Shown piece after piece: positions 5,586 through 6,454 of a DNA stretch of 6,454 bases. Both the position numbers and the translations under genes were made by a program. The notes beneath the pieces are model-generated. The model worked only from the letters and a program-made list of their open reading frames with translations. It made no database searches and was not told the origin of the DNA. The stretch comes from DASPXY01 sp038227745 (GTDB lineage Bacteria > Planctomycetota > Planctomycetia > Gemmatales > Gemmataceae), in NCBI GenBank assembly GCA_038227745.1, contig JBBRPS010000614.1, positions 1 to 6,454 of the forward strand, given 5' to 3'. Position 1 is the stretch's first letter, and each line of letters opens with the position of its first letter.

Positions 5586-6189
5586 TCCTTGGAAACCCGA
5601 ACTCGCGCCAATCTTCACGGTGCTCGGTGCCAGCACCTCGGCAGCGGGCCACCGTACTTCTTGTTGGAACACGGTTTCGGTTCCCTGACGATCAAGCGAA
5701 AGGTCTGTGGGTCGGAAAAAGAACTCTTGGCGTGGGCGACGCAGAACGGCGTCAGCGTGAAGCGCTGTCATCACTGCCTGCGTGACAAACTGATTGGCAA
5801 TGGGCAGGTGCAGGAAGGCGCAGGGGAGGTCAGGCTACCCAAGGAAGTTCCCAGCGGGTCAGCCTACAGCGAAGGCAGCGTACAGCGAATTCTGATCAAC
5901 CGCTACGAGCGTGATCCTCGCGCTCGGGAAGAGTGCATCAGGCATTACGGGACAACGTGTTTCCTCTGTGGCTTCGATTTCGTTGTCGTGTACGGGGAGG
6001 TGATGGCCGGCTTCATTCACGTCCATCACCTCAACCCGCTGTCAAGCGTTAAAGAAGAGTACGAGGTCGATCCCATTCAGGATCTGCGCCCCGTGTGTCC
6101 GAATTGCCATGCGGTGCTACATCGTCGGGAGTCGCCGTACTCCCTCGACGAGGTGCGTGAGTTCCTGCAAGCACACAAGGGGTAGCACC

Positions 6190-6228
6190 GGAGTGAAAAG
6201 GAGTGGCCGGAAAAGGGGGGGCGGAAAA
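6190..6228. repeat. Short imperfect purine-rich tandem repeat after the HNH stop
   Basis: Three successive units end in AAAA: GGAGTGAAAA, GGAGTGGCCGGAAAA and GGGGGGGCGGAAAA. Units are 10, 15 and 14 bases long and vary in sequence. They start 5 bases after the HNH stop codon. No function is evident; it may be the decayed margin of a mobile element that continues to the right. Confidence 0.35.
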
Positions 6229-6311
6229 TGGGATGGTGGGCCAGGAATGTTGCCAACCGCGCATTTCCCTGGTCAGCCTGATCGGCCGCCAGTGCGCCCT
6301 GCTCCCCTCCT

Positions 6312-6454
6312 ATCCAGATCGCCCAACAGGAACTGGCTGCACGCGGCACGCTTTTGGACCTCAAGGTCGTGCATCGCATCGCCCGCCACCTGGGCGCCGC
6401 GGTGCTGACCTGCCGCACGCGCGACCTGCTGCGCTGGCGCGCCGGCCTCTTGCC
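6312..6454 (+). pseudogene. Transposase-like fragment, 5'-truncated, running off the window
   Basis: From about 6312 the frame reads IQIAQQELAARGTLLDLK, then VVHRIARHLG and TRDLLRWRAGLL up to the last base. This charged, helix-turn-helix-like pattern (LAxRGxxLDxKxVxRIA..LG) resembles the middle of transposases abundant in planctomycetes, probably ISKra4-like; that name is from memory and uncertain. An in-frame TGA at 6279-6281 closes the frame upstream, with no ATG or ribosome binding site after it. A different frame just upstream (about 6263-6292, ISLVSLIGRQ) could be an earlier piece of the same protein, which would imply an internal deletion or frameshift. The 3' end lies outside the window. 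Confidence 0.45.

Larger units (their letters stand above)
5094..6185 (+). pseudogene. HNH endonuclease gene (COG3183-like), split after codon 30 by a nested inserted element
   Basis: Bases 5094-5183 encode MITQFFDVADVSVDG and 15 more residues ending in DGTFL. Bases 5586-6185 encode SLETRTRANLHGARC onward to the stop. Removing the 394-bp element and one 8-bp target copy (402 bp, a multiple of three) joins the parts into 229 residues with no stop. Restored numbering: an N-terminal module with possible zinc ligands C45, C71, C91 and C94 (CHHC), then the HNH nuclease domain at about 128-212: NRYERDPRAR, CFLC (155-158), HVHH (175-178), DLRPVCPNCH (196-205) and H209. C155, C158, C201 and C204 likely bind structural zinc; H177/H178, N203 and H209 fit the HNH metal site. 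Such proteins are predicted DNA endonucleases, often in restriction or defence contexts. As it stands, translation from 5094 enters the element and stops at TGA 5238-5240 after 48 residues. A GTG at 5565 in the right repeat could start a 206-residue C-terminal product, but it has no ribosome binding site. Confidence 0.88.

Noticed and set aside
5377..5688. 103-residue protein starting inside the inner element
   Set aside because: It crosses the inner repeat, the outer repeat and the HNH gene in the wrong frame, so it cannot be an ancestral gene.
6109..6408. 99-residue plus-strand frame overlapping the HNH end
   Set aside because: It overlaps the conserved HNH zinc/histidine region in another frame and has no recognisable content.

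Overview
The window is GC-rich bacterial DNA. A very large secreted multidomain protein of glycoside-hydrolase-like character, a TIGR01777-type epimerase, and mobile-element debris of a kind common in Planctomycetota point to a planctomycete or related PVC bacterium. That assignment rests on style of gene content and not on a marker gene.

Left two-thirds (1-3609): one minus-strand gene encodes a 1165-residue exported protein. It has a signal peptide, a beta-sandwich, a barrel-like region with a Y-D-E-P motif, a glutamine-amidotransferase-like region, further beta-domains, an alpha/beta domain resembling the N-terminal domain of alpha-glucuronidases, and a C-terminal propeller-like tail. It ends next to a GC-rich hairpin that could terminate it, inside a longer fold-back at the window edge. 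A 240-base divergent intergenic region (3610-3849) carries a perfect 13-bp hairpin. It separates this gene from a plus-strand NAD(P)-binding epimerase (3850-4773), which looks complete and ordinary.

Right third (4774-6454): GC content drops and the region is mosaic. After about 150 bases with no gene comes a possible tiny ORF, then an HNH endonuclease gene (5094-6185) split by an insertion. The insertion is the main discovery. A 394-bp element (5184-5577) with perfect 24-bp terminal inverted repeats and a perfect 8-bp target duplication sits after codon 30. Removing the element plus one duplicate copy (402 bp) restores an uninterrupted 229-codon HNH gene, and the rejoined protein reads smoothly across the junction. 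Inside it lies a second element (5327-5515, 189 bp) with perfect 25-bp inverted repeats and a 6-bp direct repeat, so two non-autonomous elements are nested. Neither encodes a recognisable transposase.

The right edge holds a short purine-rich imperfect repeat and the start of a transposase-like reading frame that appears 5'-truncated and runs off the window. The right third therefore looks like an accessory locus where a nuclease, possibly defence-related, was inactivated or remodelled by nested transposition. The left part looks like stable chromosome.
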